Of a stretch of 64,000 bases of DNA, positions 44,018 through 52,999 are shown piece after piece. Origin of the DNA: Pseudomonas synxantha (GTDB taxonomy: Bacteria > Pseudomonadota > Gammaproteobacteria > Pseudomonadales > Pseudomonadaceae); contig NZ_LT629786.1 in the NCBI RefSeq assembly GCF_900105675.1, positions 4,712,001 to 4,776,000 of the forward strand, read 5' to 3'. A program made the translations under genes and the position numbers. The notes under the pieces are model-generated. The model saw nothing but the letters and a program-made list of their open reading frames with translations. It did not search any database and was not told the DNA's origin. Within the stretch, counting starts at the first letter, position 1; each line of letters opens with the position of its first letter.

Positions 44018-45460
44018 TCAGGCGACCCGATACCCAGGCCGGATAATCTTCATGCTCAACACACAGGTCAGCACAAAGGGCACAACGATCGCGACGGCCA
44101 TGCCGATCACAAACACCGGGATGTACTGCGGGATGATCGAGATAAACCCGGGCAGGCCGCCGACGCCGATGGCCGAGGCCTGGACCTTGTTCAGCGAGAG
44201 GAAGATGCAGCCAAGGGCAGACCCCACCAGTGCCGCGTAGAACGGAAATTTGTATCGCAGGTTGACACCGAACATCGCTGGCTCAGTGATGGCGAAATAC
44301 GCGGAAATCGCCGACGTCGAGGCCATGCTTTTTTCCCGCGCATTGCGGCTCATGTAGAACACCCCCAATGCCGCACTGCCCTGGGCCAGGTTGGACATGA
44401 CGATCATCGGCCAGATAAAGGTGCCGCCCTGGGTGGAAATGAGCTGCAGGTCCACGGCCAGGAACATATGGTGCATGCCGGTGATCACCAGCGGTGCGTA
44501 GAGCACGCCGAAGATCAAGCCGCCCAGTATCGGCGCCAGCTCAAACAGCGTGACCACGCCTTCGGTAATCAGGATGCCGAGGTGGCGGGTCACCGGGCCA
44601 ATGATCGCCAGCGCCAGGACACCGGTGACAACGATGGTGGTGATTGGCACCACCAGCAACTGGATGGCATTCGGCACTCGTGCCCGCAGGTATTTCTCGA
44701 TCACGCTCATGACATAGGCGGCCATCAGGATCGGCAGGATCTGGCCCTGATAGCCGACTTTCTCGATCTGGAACCAGCCCAGGATGTCGAAGTACGGCAG
44801 GCTCTGCCCATCGAGCCCGGCGACCGCCTTGCCGTAGTTCCAGGCGTTGAGCAGGTCGGGGTGCACCAGCATCAGGCCGAGCACGATGCCGAGGATTTCA
44901 CTGCCGCCGAACCGCTTGGCCGCCGACCAGCCCACCAGCGCGGGCAGGAAGACGAACGAGGTATTGGCCATCAGGTTGATCAGGTTCCACAGGCCATCCA
45001 GGTTCGGATAGGCCTCCAGCAAGGTCATGTCCTGAATGAACATGCCCTTGGCCCCCATCAGGTTGTTCACGCCCATCAACAGGCCGGCAATGATCAGCGC
45101 GGGCAGGATCGGCATGAACACATCGGAAAATACCCGCACCAACTGTTGCAAGGCATTGACCTTTTCGCCACCGGCCTTCTTGACATCGGCGATGGTGGAC
45201 GCGGCGAGACCGGTCTGTTCACGCAAGGCGGCATAGACCCTTTCCACTTCGCCGGGGCCAATCACCACCTGGAACAGGCCACCGGTAAAGAACGATCCCT
45301 TGACCAGGTCGACCTGGTTCAACGCACTGCTGTTGACCAGGCTCGGGTCCTTGAGCGCCAGGCGCAGGCGGGTCACGCAATGGGCAGCTTGCTCAAGGTT
45401 GTCGCGCCCACCGAGGTTTTCGAGAATCTCGCGGGCGATAGTCGGATAGTCGTGGCTCAT
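44018..45460 (-). CDS. treB: PTS trehalose transporter EIIBC
   Basis: Imports and phosphorylates trehalose. 480 residues: N-terminal EIIB (1-90) with phosphocysteine in AAHCVTRLRL (Cys28), then EIIC (about 105-470) with roughly ten membrane segments, GMHHMFLAVDLQLI and SAYFAITEPAMFGVNLRYKFPF. No EIIA is fused, so it depends on the EIIA-HPr-EI protein downstream. Divergent from treR, with two operators in front. Confidence 0.95.
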   Translation of the reverse strand: MSHDYPTIAREILENLGGRDNLEQAAHCVTRLRLALKDPSLVNSSALNQVDLVKGSFFTGGLFQVVIGPGEVERVYAALREQTGLAASTIADVKKAGGEKVNALQQLVRVFSDVFMPILPALIIAGLLMGVNNLMGAKGMFIQDMTLLEAYPNLDGLWNLINLMANTSFVFLPALVGWSAAKRFGGSEILGIVLGLMLVHPDLLNAWNYGKAVAGLDGQSLPYFDILGWFQIEKVGYQGQILPILMAAYVMSVIEKYLRARVPNAIQLLVVPITTIVVTGVLALAIIGPVTRHLGILITEGVVTLFELAPILGGLIFGVLYAPLVITGMHHMFLAVDLQLISTQGGTFIWPMIVMSNLAQGSAALGVFYMSRNAREKSMASTSAISAYFAITEPAMFGVNLRYKFPFYAALVGSALGCIFLSLNKVQASAIGVGGLPGFISIIPQYIPVFVIGMAVAIVVPFVLTCVLSMKIIRPGYRVA

Positions 45461-45520
45461 GCTCGTTTTCCACTGTGATTGTTTTTATGGGTGGCAGTCG
45501 TTGGCAGCACGCCGAGGGCA

Positions 45521-45567
45521 AAAGTACTCGTCTGTACGAGTTAAATCAACAACTCGTCTGTACGAGT
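45521..45567 (-). promoter_or_regulatory. treB promoter with two TreR operator palindromes
   Basis: Two identical 16-base sites ACTCGTCTGTACGAGT (45526-45541 and 45552-45567), 26 bases centre to centre. On the minus strand a -35 TTGATT (45544-45549) and -10 TACTTT (45521-45526) are 17 bases apart, and the first operator fills the spacer. Binding by TreR would block treB transcription. Confidence 0.75.
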
Positions 45568-45697
45568 TACACTTTTGTTTATTAATGCGAACTTCCCGTC
45601 AGATTTTTCCCCTGGCTACACGGCTGCCCAATGGACAAACCCCACCTCTGCCACTAAGGTTCCTGCCTTGAATGCAAGCCGGGCATAGAGCCATCTC

Positions 45698-46402
45698 ATG
45701 AGCAAATACAACCAGATCTATACGGATCTGCTTGCCAGCATCACCACCGAACGCCTGCAACGCGGTACGCGCCTGCCCTCTGAAACCGAGCTGATGGACG
45801 CCTACCAAGCCAGCCGTGGCACCGTGCGACGCGCCATTGAGCAGTTGCAGGAACGTGGCTTTGCCCAAAAGATCCATGGCAAGGGCACCTTTGTGTTGTC
45901 GCCCAACCCGATCGAGTTCCAGCTGGGCGGTATCGTCAGCTTCCATGAGACCCACGCCGACCTGGGCAATGACGTACGCACCGAGGTGGTTGAATTCACC
46001 CAGCTCCCGCTCGAAGGGCCACTGCTGCAACACTTCGAGGCCGACCCAGGCACGCTGATCACCCGTATCAAGCGGGTACGACGCATCGGCGGCAAACGGG
46101 TGATCCTGGACATCAACCACTTCATCGCCGAGCTGATTCCCGGCCTGGATCGCGAGATCGCCGAACAGTCGATCTACGCGTTTATAGAGCAGACGTTGCA
46201 GCTGCAGATCAGCTATGCGCAGCGCACCATCGAGGCCTTGCCGCGCAGCAAGGACGACCAGGCGCACCTGGACCTTGACGGGCAAAGCCATGTGATCGTG
46301 GTGAGTAACCAGACGTTCTTGCAGGACGGGCGGCAGTTCGAGTACACCGAATCGCGCCATACCCTGGACAAGTTCTACTTTTCGGATATCGCACGGCGCT
46401 GA
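45698..46402 (+). CDS. treR: Trehalose operon transcriptional repressor, GntR/HutC family
   Basis: 234 residues with an N-terminal winged helix (YTDLLASITTERLQRGTRLPSETELM, SRGTVRRAIEQL) and a C-terminal UTRA domain (about 80-230). This is the B. subtilis TreR type, not the LacI-type TreR of E. coli. Likely senses trehalose-6-phosphate. Divergent from treB over the two palindromic operators. Confidence 0.92.
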   Translation: MSKYNQIYTDLLASITTERLQRGTRLPSETELMDAYQASRGTVRRAIEQLQERGFAQKIHGKGTFVLSPNPIEFQLGGIVSFHETHADLGNDVRTEVVEFTQLPLEGPLLQHFEADPGTLITRIKRVRRIGGKRVILDINHFIAELIPGLDREIAEQSIYAFIEQTLQLQISYAQRTIEALPRSKDDQAHLDLDGQSHVIVVSNQTFLQDGRQFEYTESRHTLDKFYFSDIARR

Positions 46403-46490
46403 GCACAGCCCCTTAGCCTAACTATGTAGCGCCCTCCCCGTGCCAGCCTGGGGGAATCTCGCCCTTCATTTTTGAAGGATGAGCACTCCC

Positions 46491-49400
46491 ATGAGTTCGA
46501 GCGAAACCCACACCCTGCCCAACACCGCCGACAAGGCGGCCCTCAAGGCCCTGGCCGGACGCGTGATCCTGGCTTGCCCCAGCCTGCACGATACGGCTCA
46601 CGAAACCGCCCTCGGCATTCTGAAAAAGCACGGCGTCGAGGGCCTCGACCCGGACGAGGTGTACTACCACCGCTTCAAGGCGGCCCAAAGCAATTCGCTG
46701 ACCTTTACCGGCTGGGAACATGTCCTGGAAAAACCCTACGAGTCCACGACCCTGACCGAGTTGGTGATTCATCGATTCCGTGCCACCGACTATGACAACG
46801 CCGACCTGCTGGACCTGTACGGTGGTTTCTACACCAAAGGCCCGGAATACGGCGATTTCAACCAGACCAATGAAGTGCGCCTGCATGGCAACGAAGTGCT
46901 CAAGGACTTCTGGGCCCTCAAGTTCAGTGACCTTTACCGCGACAAGCTCGACAGCTTCTGGCAGGACCACGCCGAAGCCTTTCGCACCCAAGCCAAATGC
47001 AATTTCCTCAGCAAGGCGGTGCAAGCCCTCGAACTCAAGCACCTGAGTGCCGAAGACTTCCACACTTGCATCACGGCCGTGGCCCCGCACCTGAGCTGGC
47101 CGGTCAGCCTGGCCATGCTGCAAACCGACGTGGCGCCAGGCGCCGATGCGCAGGTCGCCGCCCTTGACCTGGACGGTCACGTGGCTACCAACCTGTTGCG
47201 CATCACTGACGCCGCCGGCCGGCAAATACTCTATGTGCCAGGTGAGCAGCAGGCCTTCAAAGTGTTCGACACCGCGGGGCAATTGCACTGGTGGTTGCTC
47301 GGGCTTATGGACGACAAGAAGACCCGTGACCTGTTCCTTTGCCACTTTTCCCTGACTGACCGCGAGGCCATGACCGACGGCATCACTGACCTGATGAATC
47401 GCCTGGTGCAGACCTGGGGCAAGTCGGATCATCACATGATCAACCAGAAGAACCAGGCGGTCACCACGGACGCCTTCAGTTGGTTGCGAGACCGCACCCG
47501 CGCAGCGATGTATGACGAAGCCGAGCAGTTGCTGACCACCAATGCGCAACTGAGCAAGAAAATCTGGATCGGTTACCTGAGTGCCGGCCTCAAGATATTC
47601 GGGCCGCTGGCTGTCATTGGATGGCCGATAGCCTTGCCGGTGCTGGGCGCCAGCATCGCCAACCTGGCCCTGAACATCGACCAGGCGGTCAATGGCCGAA
47701 CCAGTGCCGAGCGCAAGGCCGGGGTGACCGGTTCGGTGTTCAGCGCGATCGACACCCTGTTCAACCTGGCAGCGCTGCATGGGCCCGGGCCCATCGCCGA
47801 AGTGGGTGCCGACGTCGACGCCGCGGAAGCGGCCGAGATGGCCAAGTACGACGAGGCGTTGAACCCCGAGACTGCCGAACCTGCAAGCCCTTCCGTGCCG
47901 GCGCCACCCGCATTGCCCCAACTGCCCGGCGACGGCCTGGGGCAAATACCGTCGAGCTGGCGGCGCCTGCAAGGGCTGGACGGTGCCACGGCGATGACCG
48001 AAGGCGGACGTTTTGAACAGATCTACCGCATCAATGCCAACCCTTCGACCCTGATCAAGCTCAAGGACGCCGTGTTTTACGTGCGTTATGAAGCGGACGT
48101 GAACGGCGGCGGTACCTGGGCCATCATCGACCCGTTGAACCCGCATGCCAGCACCGGCTCACTGCCCGTACGCCTGAATGCCGAGGGCGAATGGGAGCGG
48201 GTGCTACGCCCCTCCGAGGCGATGCGCGGCGGCAGCCCCATGGACACCCCGACCACGAGTACACGGCCGCCACTTGCATCCGACTATCGCCGGCCAAGCG
48301 CCTATGGGGAGCCGGGTTTTAGAAACCCGTCCTCCAGCCTACCGACCCCTTTTGACCTGAAGAACCAGAGCAGTTTCGACATCGGCCTCGCCATGTCTGG
48401 CGGGCCGGACTACATTAAGCCGATCATCACCCCCACGGGCGAAGCTGGCAGTTTCAGCACCTCGGACTACTTCATCAACCCCATGCGGGCAAAAATCCTC
48501 AGCAGCGCGCGCAATTTCTTCTCCCGGCCATTCTTCGCCAGCACCCTGCCCGAGCGGCCGGCACTGCCTGCCATCACGCCAGGCATGAGTCCCGAGCAAC
48601 TGATTGAAAAAAGCCTGGCAAATGCCAAGGGCCTGGTCATCGCCGAGAGCCCGAACCGGGTCGCCAGTACCTATCTATTGATCAAGCAAATGCCCAACCT
48701 GGCCAAGCAAGGCGTCAAGACCTTGTACCTGCACAGGTTCTACAACGACCTGCATCAGTTGGACCTGGACACCTTCGCTCGCAGTGGCGTCATGCCCGAC
48801 CGCTTGGGCAAGTATCTACGCGAGCTGGACCCGACCAATATGGGCCGCTTCAACACCCTGGAACTGCTGCACGCCGCCCGCGATAACCAGGTGCGTATCC
48901 AGGCCAGCGAATGCCTGGCCAACTACCTGCCCAAGGGGTCGGCCATGGATGAGCAAATGTCGAAGAACTTCGTCACCAGTGAAATCCTGCGCCTCGACCA
49001 AGCCAAAAACGGCGTCGGCAAATGGGTGGTGCTCACGGGGCCGGAAAACACCAACACCTTCAGAGGCGTGGCCGGCATCAGCGAAATAAACGGCGGGACC
49101 AGTCTGCGCGTTACCGAGGAACTCGGCGGCGAAGGCAGCCAGATCAAGATCACTTATGGCCCCAAGGTGAATAACCTATCAGCGTTCGATCAGGAGAAAC
49201 CCCCACTCGATGCGCTGGACACCGACCTTTCCCTGCAAGTGCCCATGCGTGAGAGCGAACAAATACACCCCTACATCTTTGAACAGAGAGACCTTGAAAG
49301 AACCCTCAGCTCACCTGGGGACTGCGTCATGCAACAAACCCGTGATGAGCTGACGCTTATTCACCGCAACCGCCTGAACAACCTGGTACACAACCGCATC

Positions 49401-51203
49401 CAGCACTCGGACGCCGGTTATTTCATTGATCGCGATGCCTTCCCAAGGCTCAACGGGGCTGTCTACAAGACGCTGCCTGAGCTGCGCGGCGCCCTGCGCG
49501 CAAACGGCCTCACGCTCAAAGGCCTGCCGCCGGCCAAGACGCTGGTCCCCACAATAGAGCTGGAGCGCCCGGCCGTGCAGGCTGCCGTAGAAACCACGGT
49601 CGAGTCAGGCGCAGCCCTGGCACCTTCGGCCATTCCCACCGGCGCGGTGGAAGCCAGCCTACGGCCAGAAATCCCCCCATCGTGGGAAGCCAATGAAATC
49701 CTCGAAGGCCGCAACCCGGTCAGCGAGCCCGGCCGGTATCAAGGCATCTATCGCTTGGAATCCAACCCCGCGGCGGCGATCCTGCTCAACGACACGCCGT
49801 ATTACGTGCAGTACATCAATGACGTCAATGGCGGCGGACATTGGGCAATCATCAACCCTGAAAAACCCTTCTCCTTCTCGGAAGCCATCCCGGTGCGCTT
49901 CAACGCACAAGGCGAATGGGAAGTGCTGCCCAGGCTTGGCCTGAAAGGCGGCGCCGGGCAACTCCTGAACCGGGTGCCTGGCCGCCGACCGGTGCCGACG
50001 GTGCAAAGCCCGGCCATCGCCTATGAAATACCGCCAGACCTGCGTCCCCCCCTGGAAAATGCCGCCGCCGGACCGGGCACTGCAAAATATGCCCTGAGCG
50101 ACGAGGGCGTGAACCTCTTTGACAACGGCGCCGACCCGTACGCGCCGTTCAAAAGCAGAAGGCAGCAACTGTTCAAGGATGCGGTGGCCTTCCTGCGTCG
50201 GTTCCGTGCAGCCAATCGCCCGCCCATTCCCTCGGTGCCAGCCAAGGCCCCCACGGCAACCTGGCTGGAGGCACTGCTGGAGGATGGCCGTGGCATCGTG
50301 GTCGGCGAAGCCCACAGCGGCGTGGGCAGCAAACAACTGCTGATCGAGCACATGGAGTTACTGGCGCAGAAAAACGTCAAGACGTTGTACTGCGAGCACC
50401 TGCTGCGCGACTTTCACCAGGCCGCCCTGGACAGCTTCTTCGAAAGCGGCGAAATGCCCGAGACGCTCAGGCGCTACCTGCAGAGCCTCGATAACGGCAT
50501 GGGCACCGATCCGTTGGGGCAATACAACTTCATGGAGCTGATCAAAGCCGCCCGCACGCACAAGATCCGCATCCAGGCCATTGATTGCCTGGCCAGTTAT
50601 CGGACCGATGGGTTTATCCCGGCCGTGGCCGATAGCCAGATCGCCCGAGGTGCGCAACGCCACGCCTTGATGAACTACTACGCGAGTACCGTGATTCGCG
50701 CCGACCAGGCGGCCCAGGGTGCGCACAAATGGGTGGCGCTGGTGGGCAATACCCACGTCAGCAGCTACAAAGGGGTTCCCGGGCTGAGCGAACTGGAAGA
50801 AGTACATGGCCTGAGGGTAGAGGATGTTGCGCCCGGGCAATCCCAGGGCATCATCCCGGACCCTGGCATCCCGGCAGCCGGCGAGGAAGGCGCGGTGAAA
50901 AGCGACCTGTTGTTTCAGTCGCAGATCCCCCGGAAACCTGCAACCGCCGCGGAGTTCGACGCTCTGCTGAGACGTTCCGGGATGTTTACCGTCGACTCTT
51001 CGTCGGTGTCACCCATCCTGAAACATCGCAGCAAACTGGGAGAGCTGGTCTCTACGGATATTCGTAACCAGAACGGCTACTTCTTTATTGAAAGACCCAA
51101 TTGGCCGAGCGTTAGCGGCAAGCGCTTTGACAGCCTCAAAGGATTGTTTGCCGCGCTTGAAGACATGGGTATGGTAATGGTTGGCAAACCGACACCGCTA
51201 TGA
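46491..51203 (+). CDS. Large toxin-like protein with duplicated TIKI/ChaN/PMT-C2-like domains
   Basis: About 1570 residues; no signal peptide seen. Numbering here is from an in-frame ATG four codons upstream (46479); I prefer 46491 because AAGGA lies 11 bases before it. Residues 20-350 resemble the N-terminal domain of Pseudomonas dermonecrotic-type toxins (DUF6543-like). 360-435 holds hydrophobic helices (IWIGYLSAGLKIFGPLAVIGW) fit for membrane insertion. Then a unit of over 500 residues occurs twice: a YxVxY/NGGG.WAII module (490-577; 1065-1150), a TIKI/EreA-like domain (705-895; 1262-1450) and a tail with GYF (943-1015; 1490-1570). The second domain keeps GEAHS, EH and GNTH; the first has AESPN, HR and GPEN. 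Likely a secreted or injected toxin; target unknown. Confidence 0.8.
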   Translation: MSSSETHTLPNTADKAALKALAGRVILACPSLHDTAHETALGILKKHGVEGLDPDEVYYHRFKAAQSNSLTFTGWEHVLEKPYESTTLTELVIHRFRATDYDNADLLDLYGGFYTKGPEYGDFNQTNEVRLHGNEVLKDFWALKFSDLYRDKLDSFWQDHAEAFRTQAKCNFLSKAVQALELKHLSAEDFHTCITAVAPHLSWPVSLAMLQTDVAPGADAQVAALDLDGHVATNLLRITDAAGRQILYVPGEQQAFKVFDTAGQLHWWLLGLMDDKKTRDLFLCHFSLTDREAMTDGITDLMNRLVQTWGKSDHHMINQKNQAVTTDAFSWLRDRTRAAMYDEAEQLLTTNAQLSKKIWIGYLSAGLKIFGPLAVIGWPIALPVLGASIANLALNIDQAVNGRTSAERKAGVTGSVFSAIDTLFNLAALHGPGPIAEVGADVDAAEAAEMAKYDEALNPETAEPASPSVPAPPALPQLPGDGLGQIPSSWRRLQGLDGATAMTEGGRFEQIYRINANPSTLIKLKDAVFYVRYEADVNGGGTWAIIDPLNPHASTGSLPVRLNAEGEWERVLRPSEAMRGGSPMDTPTTSTRPPLASDYRRPSAYGEPGFRNPSSSLPTPFDLKNQSSFDIGLAMSGGPDYIKPIITPTGEAGSFSTSDYFINPMRAKILSSARNFFSRPFFASTLPERPALPAITPGMSPEQLIEKSLANAKGLVIAESPNRVASTYLLIKQMPNLAKQGVKTLYLHRFYNDLHQLDLDTFARSGVMPDRLGKYLRELDPTNMGRFNTLELLHAARDNQVRIQASECLANYLPKGSAMDEQMSKNFVTSEILRLDQAKNGVGKWVVLTGPENTNTFRGVAGISEINGGTSLRVTEELGGEGSQIKITYGPKVNNLSAFDQEKPPLDALDTDLSLQVPMRESEQIHPYIFEQRDLERTLSSPGDCVMQQTRDELTLIHRNRLNNLVHNRIQHSDAGYFIDRDAFPRLNGAVYKTLPELRGALRANGLTLKGLPPAKTLVPTIELERPAVQAAVETTVESGAALAPSAIPTGAVEASLRPEIPPSWEANEILEGRNPVSEPGRYQGIYRLESNPAAAILLNDTPYYVQYINDVNGGGHWAIINPEKPFSFSEAIPVRFNAQGEWEVLPRLGLKGGAGQLLNRVPGRRPVPTVQSPAIAYEIPPDLRPPLENAAAGPGTAKYALSDEGVNLFDNGADPYAPFKSRRQQLFKDAVAFLRRFRAANRPPIPSVPAKAPTATWLEALLEDGRGIVVGEAHSGVGSKQLLIEHMELLAQKNVKTLYCEHLLRDFHQAALDSFFESGEMPETLRRYLQSLDNGMGTDPLGQYNFMELIKAARTHKIRIQAIDCLASYRTDGFIPAVADSQIARGAQRHALMNYYASTVIRADQAAQGAHKWVALVGNTHVSSYKGVPGLSELEEVHGLRVEDVAPGQSQGIIPDPGIPAAGEEGAVKSDLLFQSQIPRKPATAAEFDALLRRSGMFTVDSSSVSPILKHRSKLGELVSTDIRNQNGYFFIERPNWPSVSGKRFDSLKGLFAALEDMGMVMVGKPTPL

Positions 51204-51233
51204 GCAGCAGCTGAACCAGGAAATGAGAACACC

Positions 51234-52004
51234 GTGAATATCCCGAGCAAATGGCGCGAACAGTTTCCCCACGCACTGATTGAACAACAGGCCATCGGCG
51301 AGTCGCGCGCAGACGTCTATCGACTGCGCAGAGAACAAGGCGAGGACCTGTTCCTGAAGTCCGAGCCCCTTGGGGAATTCGCTGAACTGGCAAACGAAAT
51401 CGAGCGCCTGCGCTGGCTGCGGCAACAAAGGCTACCGGCACCGATGGTCGTGGATGAGGTGATAGACCAGGATCGCCACTGGCTACTGATGAGCGCCATG
51501 CCAGGAAAGGACCTGGCGACGGTCGACGACCTTCCTGTGGCGCACATCGTAGAGATCCTGGCGAATGCCCTGCGCAAGCTGCATCAGCTTCCCATCGCCC
51601 TTTGCCCCTTCGATCACACCCTTGACCTACGCATCGCCACCGCCCGAAACCACGTCAACGCCGGCCTGGTCGACGAGACCGACTTCGACGATGAACGACT
51701 AGGGCAAAGCGCCGAGCAAGTGTTGGACGAACTGGTATCGACACGGCCAATCATCCAGGACTTGGTGGTGACCCATGGCGACGCCTGCCTGCCGAACTTC
51801 ATGACAGCAGACGGCCGTTTCAGCGGTTTTATCGATTGTGGTCGCTTAGGCGTCAGTGACCGCTACCAGGACCTGGCCCTGGCAGCGCGCAGCCTTACCC
51901 AGAACTTTGGACAAGCATGGGTAGCGCCGTTCTTCAAATGCTACGGCGTAGAGCCCGATGAGCAGCGCATTGCGTATTACTGCTTGCTCGACGAGTTCTA
52001 TTAA
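51234..52004 (+). CDS. APH(3')-family aminoglycoside phosphotransferase-like protein
   Basis: 256 residues with the antibiotic-kinase fold: ATP-binding N-lobe (DLFLKSEPLGEFAELANEIERL), catalytic loop THGDACLPNFM (HGD....N) and metal Asp in GFIDCGRLGVSDRYQDLALA. It resembles chromosomal APH(3')-II-type kinases that phosphorylate kanamycin-like drugs; activity and true substrate are unproven. It starts at GTG with AGGAAATGAG upstream, 30 bases after the toxin stop, so the two may be co-transcribed. Followed by a strong terminator. Confidence 0.88.
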   Translation: MNIPSKWREQFPHALIEQQAIGESRADVYRLRREQGEDLFLKSEPLGEFAELANEIERLRWLRQQRLPAPMVVDEVIDQDRHWLLMSAMPGKDLATVDDLPVAHIVEILANALRKLHQLPIALCPFDHTLDLRIATARNHVNAGLVDETDFDDERLGQSAEQVLDELVSTRPIIQDLVVTHGDACLPNFMTADGRFSGFIDCGRLGVSDRYQDLALAARSLTQNFGQAWVAPFFKCYGVEPDEQRIAYYCLLDEFY

Positions 52005-52153
52005 AGGGCTGCCACATAAAGCAAAACCCCGGCACCAGGCCGGGGTTTTGTTCCATCACGAACAACCTCGGCCAGCAACTCCACCGCAAAAGACGGATCG
52101 GCCTGAAAAAGCTCTGCCATTGCCTCATCGTGACACGGCCTTTCATCAATCAC
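52001..52153 (-). pseudogene. Remnant of an antitoxin-like HTH regulator gene
   Basis: On the minus strand, a 50-codon frame from GTG reads IDERPCHDEAMAELFQADPS then FAVELLAEVVRDG. This closely resembles the N-terminal half of small HTH addiction-module-type regulators (COG3636-like) as I recall them. After RDG the reading passes into the downstream aph terminator and stops, so the HTH half is missing. I read it as a truncated gene whose 3' part was replaced when the aph end arrived. It could also be a chance frame. Confidence 0.45.
52023..52049 (+). terminator. Terminator after the aph-like gene
   Basis: AAAACCCCGG/CCGGGGTTTT stem with a 7-base loop, 19 bases after the stop. The 210 bases beyond it, to 52261, hold the gene remnant described and nothing else I recognise. 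Confidence 0.85.
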
Positions 52154-52261
52154 CCCAAGTTCGTAAATGCCCCCAGCCTCAAGAATAGCCTGCTCAGGCC
52201 ACTACAAACCCGTCAGCTTCTGGCCGGTACTGCTTGTGACGACTGACAGAAATCGGCCCCC

Positions 52262-52810
52262 TCATGAATTTCGCTCAAACAACATCCTTTCCAGCGTGTT
52301 GTCCTTCATCCAATAGTGATGGAACAGCCCCGCTGCCGCATGCAAACCAATCAACCAATACCCCGTAGTGCCGATCAGCTCATGCCAGTACTTGAGCTGT
52401 TTGGCGAAGTCCGGGTCCACGGCTACCGGTGCCGGCATGTGAAAGCCAAAGTACGGGAACGGCTTGTCGCCAGCGGCGAGCATCAGCCAGGCGAGGATAG
52501 GCGTGGCGATCATCAGCCCGTAGAGCGCAAGGTGAGTCAGATGCGCGATAGCGGTCTGCCAGGTCGGTGGTTTTGGGGTGATCGGTGGTCGTAGGCTCAG
52601 GCGCCCGGCCAGGCGAACCCAGACCAGGGCGAAGATGCTTGTACCAAACAAGCCGTGAAAGCCCATGAGCAAACCCCGCGCTTCGCTGCCTTTGGGCAGA
52701 TAACCCTTGATTTCAACACAGGCATATACCCCGACGAACAAGGCCAGCATCAGCCAGTGCAGGGTTATTGAAAGTTTTCCATATCGGGTTACGGCGGTGT
52801 CGCTGGTCAT
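52262..52810 (-). CDS. Cytochrome b561-type membrane protein
   Basis: 182 residues with four membrane helices and haem-ligand histidines in ITLHWLMLALF, GFHGLFGTSIF, YWHELIGTTGYWLIGLHAAAGLFHHY. Di-haem b561 proteins of this kind move electrons across the inner membrane, often from quinol to periplasmic oxidants such as superoxide. Divergent from the seven-gene cluster that follows; the shared 190-base gap carries paired PmrA/QseB-like boxes. Confidence 0.92.
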   Translation of the reverse strand: MTSDTAVTRYGKLSITLHWLMLALFVGVYACVEIKGYLPKGSEARGLLMGFHGLFGTSIFALVWVRLAGRLSLRPPITPKPPTWQTAIAHLTHLALYGLMIATPILAWLMLAAGDKPFPYFGFHMPAPVAVDPDFAKQLKYWHELIGTTGYWLIGLHAAAGLFHHYWMKDNTLERMLFERNS

Positions 52811-52888
52811 AAGAAGCGCCTCTTGATTGTTGTGAGGGACGGTTGATCCGGTTGCCTTGAACCGGCCGCATAACCCTGCTCGTTCTGT

Positions 52889-52950
52889 CTTAAGAGAGTC
52901 TGAAGATCGACTCTCAGGTTAATCTTCTTTCACCTTCAGACTTCGTTAAG
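52889..52950. promoter_or_regulatory. Paired inverted PmrA/QseB-like boxes
   Basis: Plus-strand box CTTCAGACTTCGTTAAG (52934-52950) and, on the minus strand, CTTCAGACTCTCTTAAG (complement of 52889-52905). Each fits the YTTAAK-N5-YTTAAK layout, and they match each other at 14 of 17 bases. Between them lies a further GAGAGTC/GACTCTC dyad (52893-52916). They lie between divergent genes, one of which starts the cluster encoding an OmpR/QseB-type regulator. Confidence 0.6.
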
Positions 52951-52999
52951 AAATGGCTTGGATACTTCGCTCAAACTCATTGAGGGAGGCGTTCTGCCC

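Noticed and set aside
45521..45567. CRISPR-like direct repeat
   Set aside because: Only two copies of a palindrome, 10 bases apart, lying on a promoter between treR and treB: operator sites.
46422..48146. Open frame of 574 codons antisense to the toxin gene
   Set aside because: The plus-strand toxin has clear domain homology through this stretch; the antisense frame has none.
51234..52004. Immunity protein for the upstream toxin
   Set aside because: The sequence has the kinase motifs of APH(3') enzymes; nothing ties it to immunity except position.
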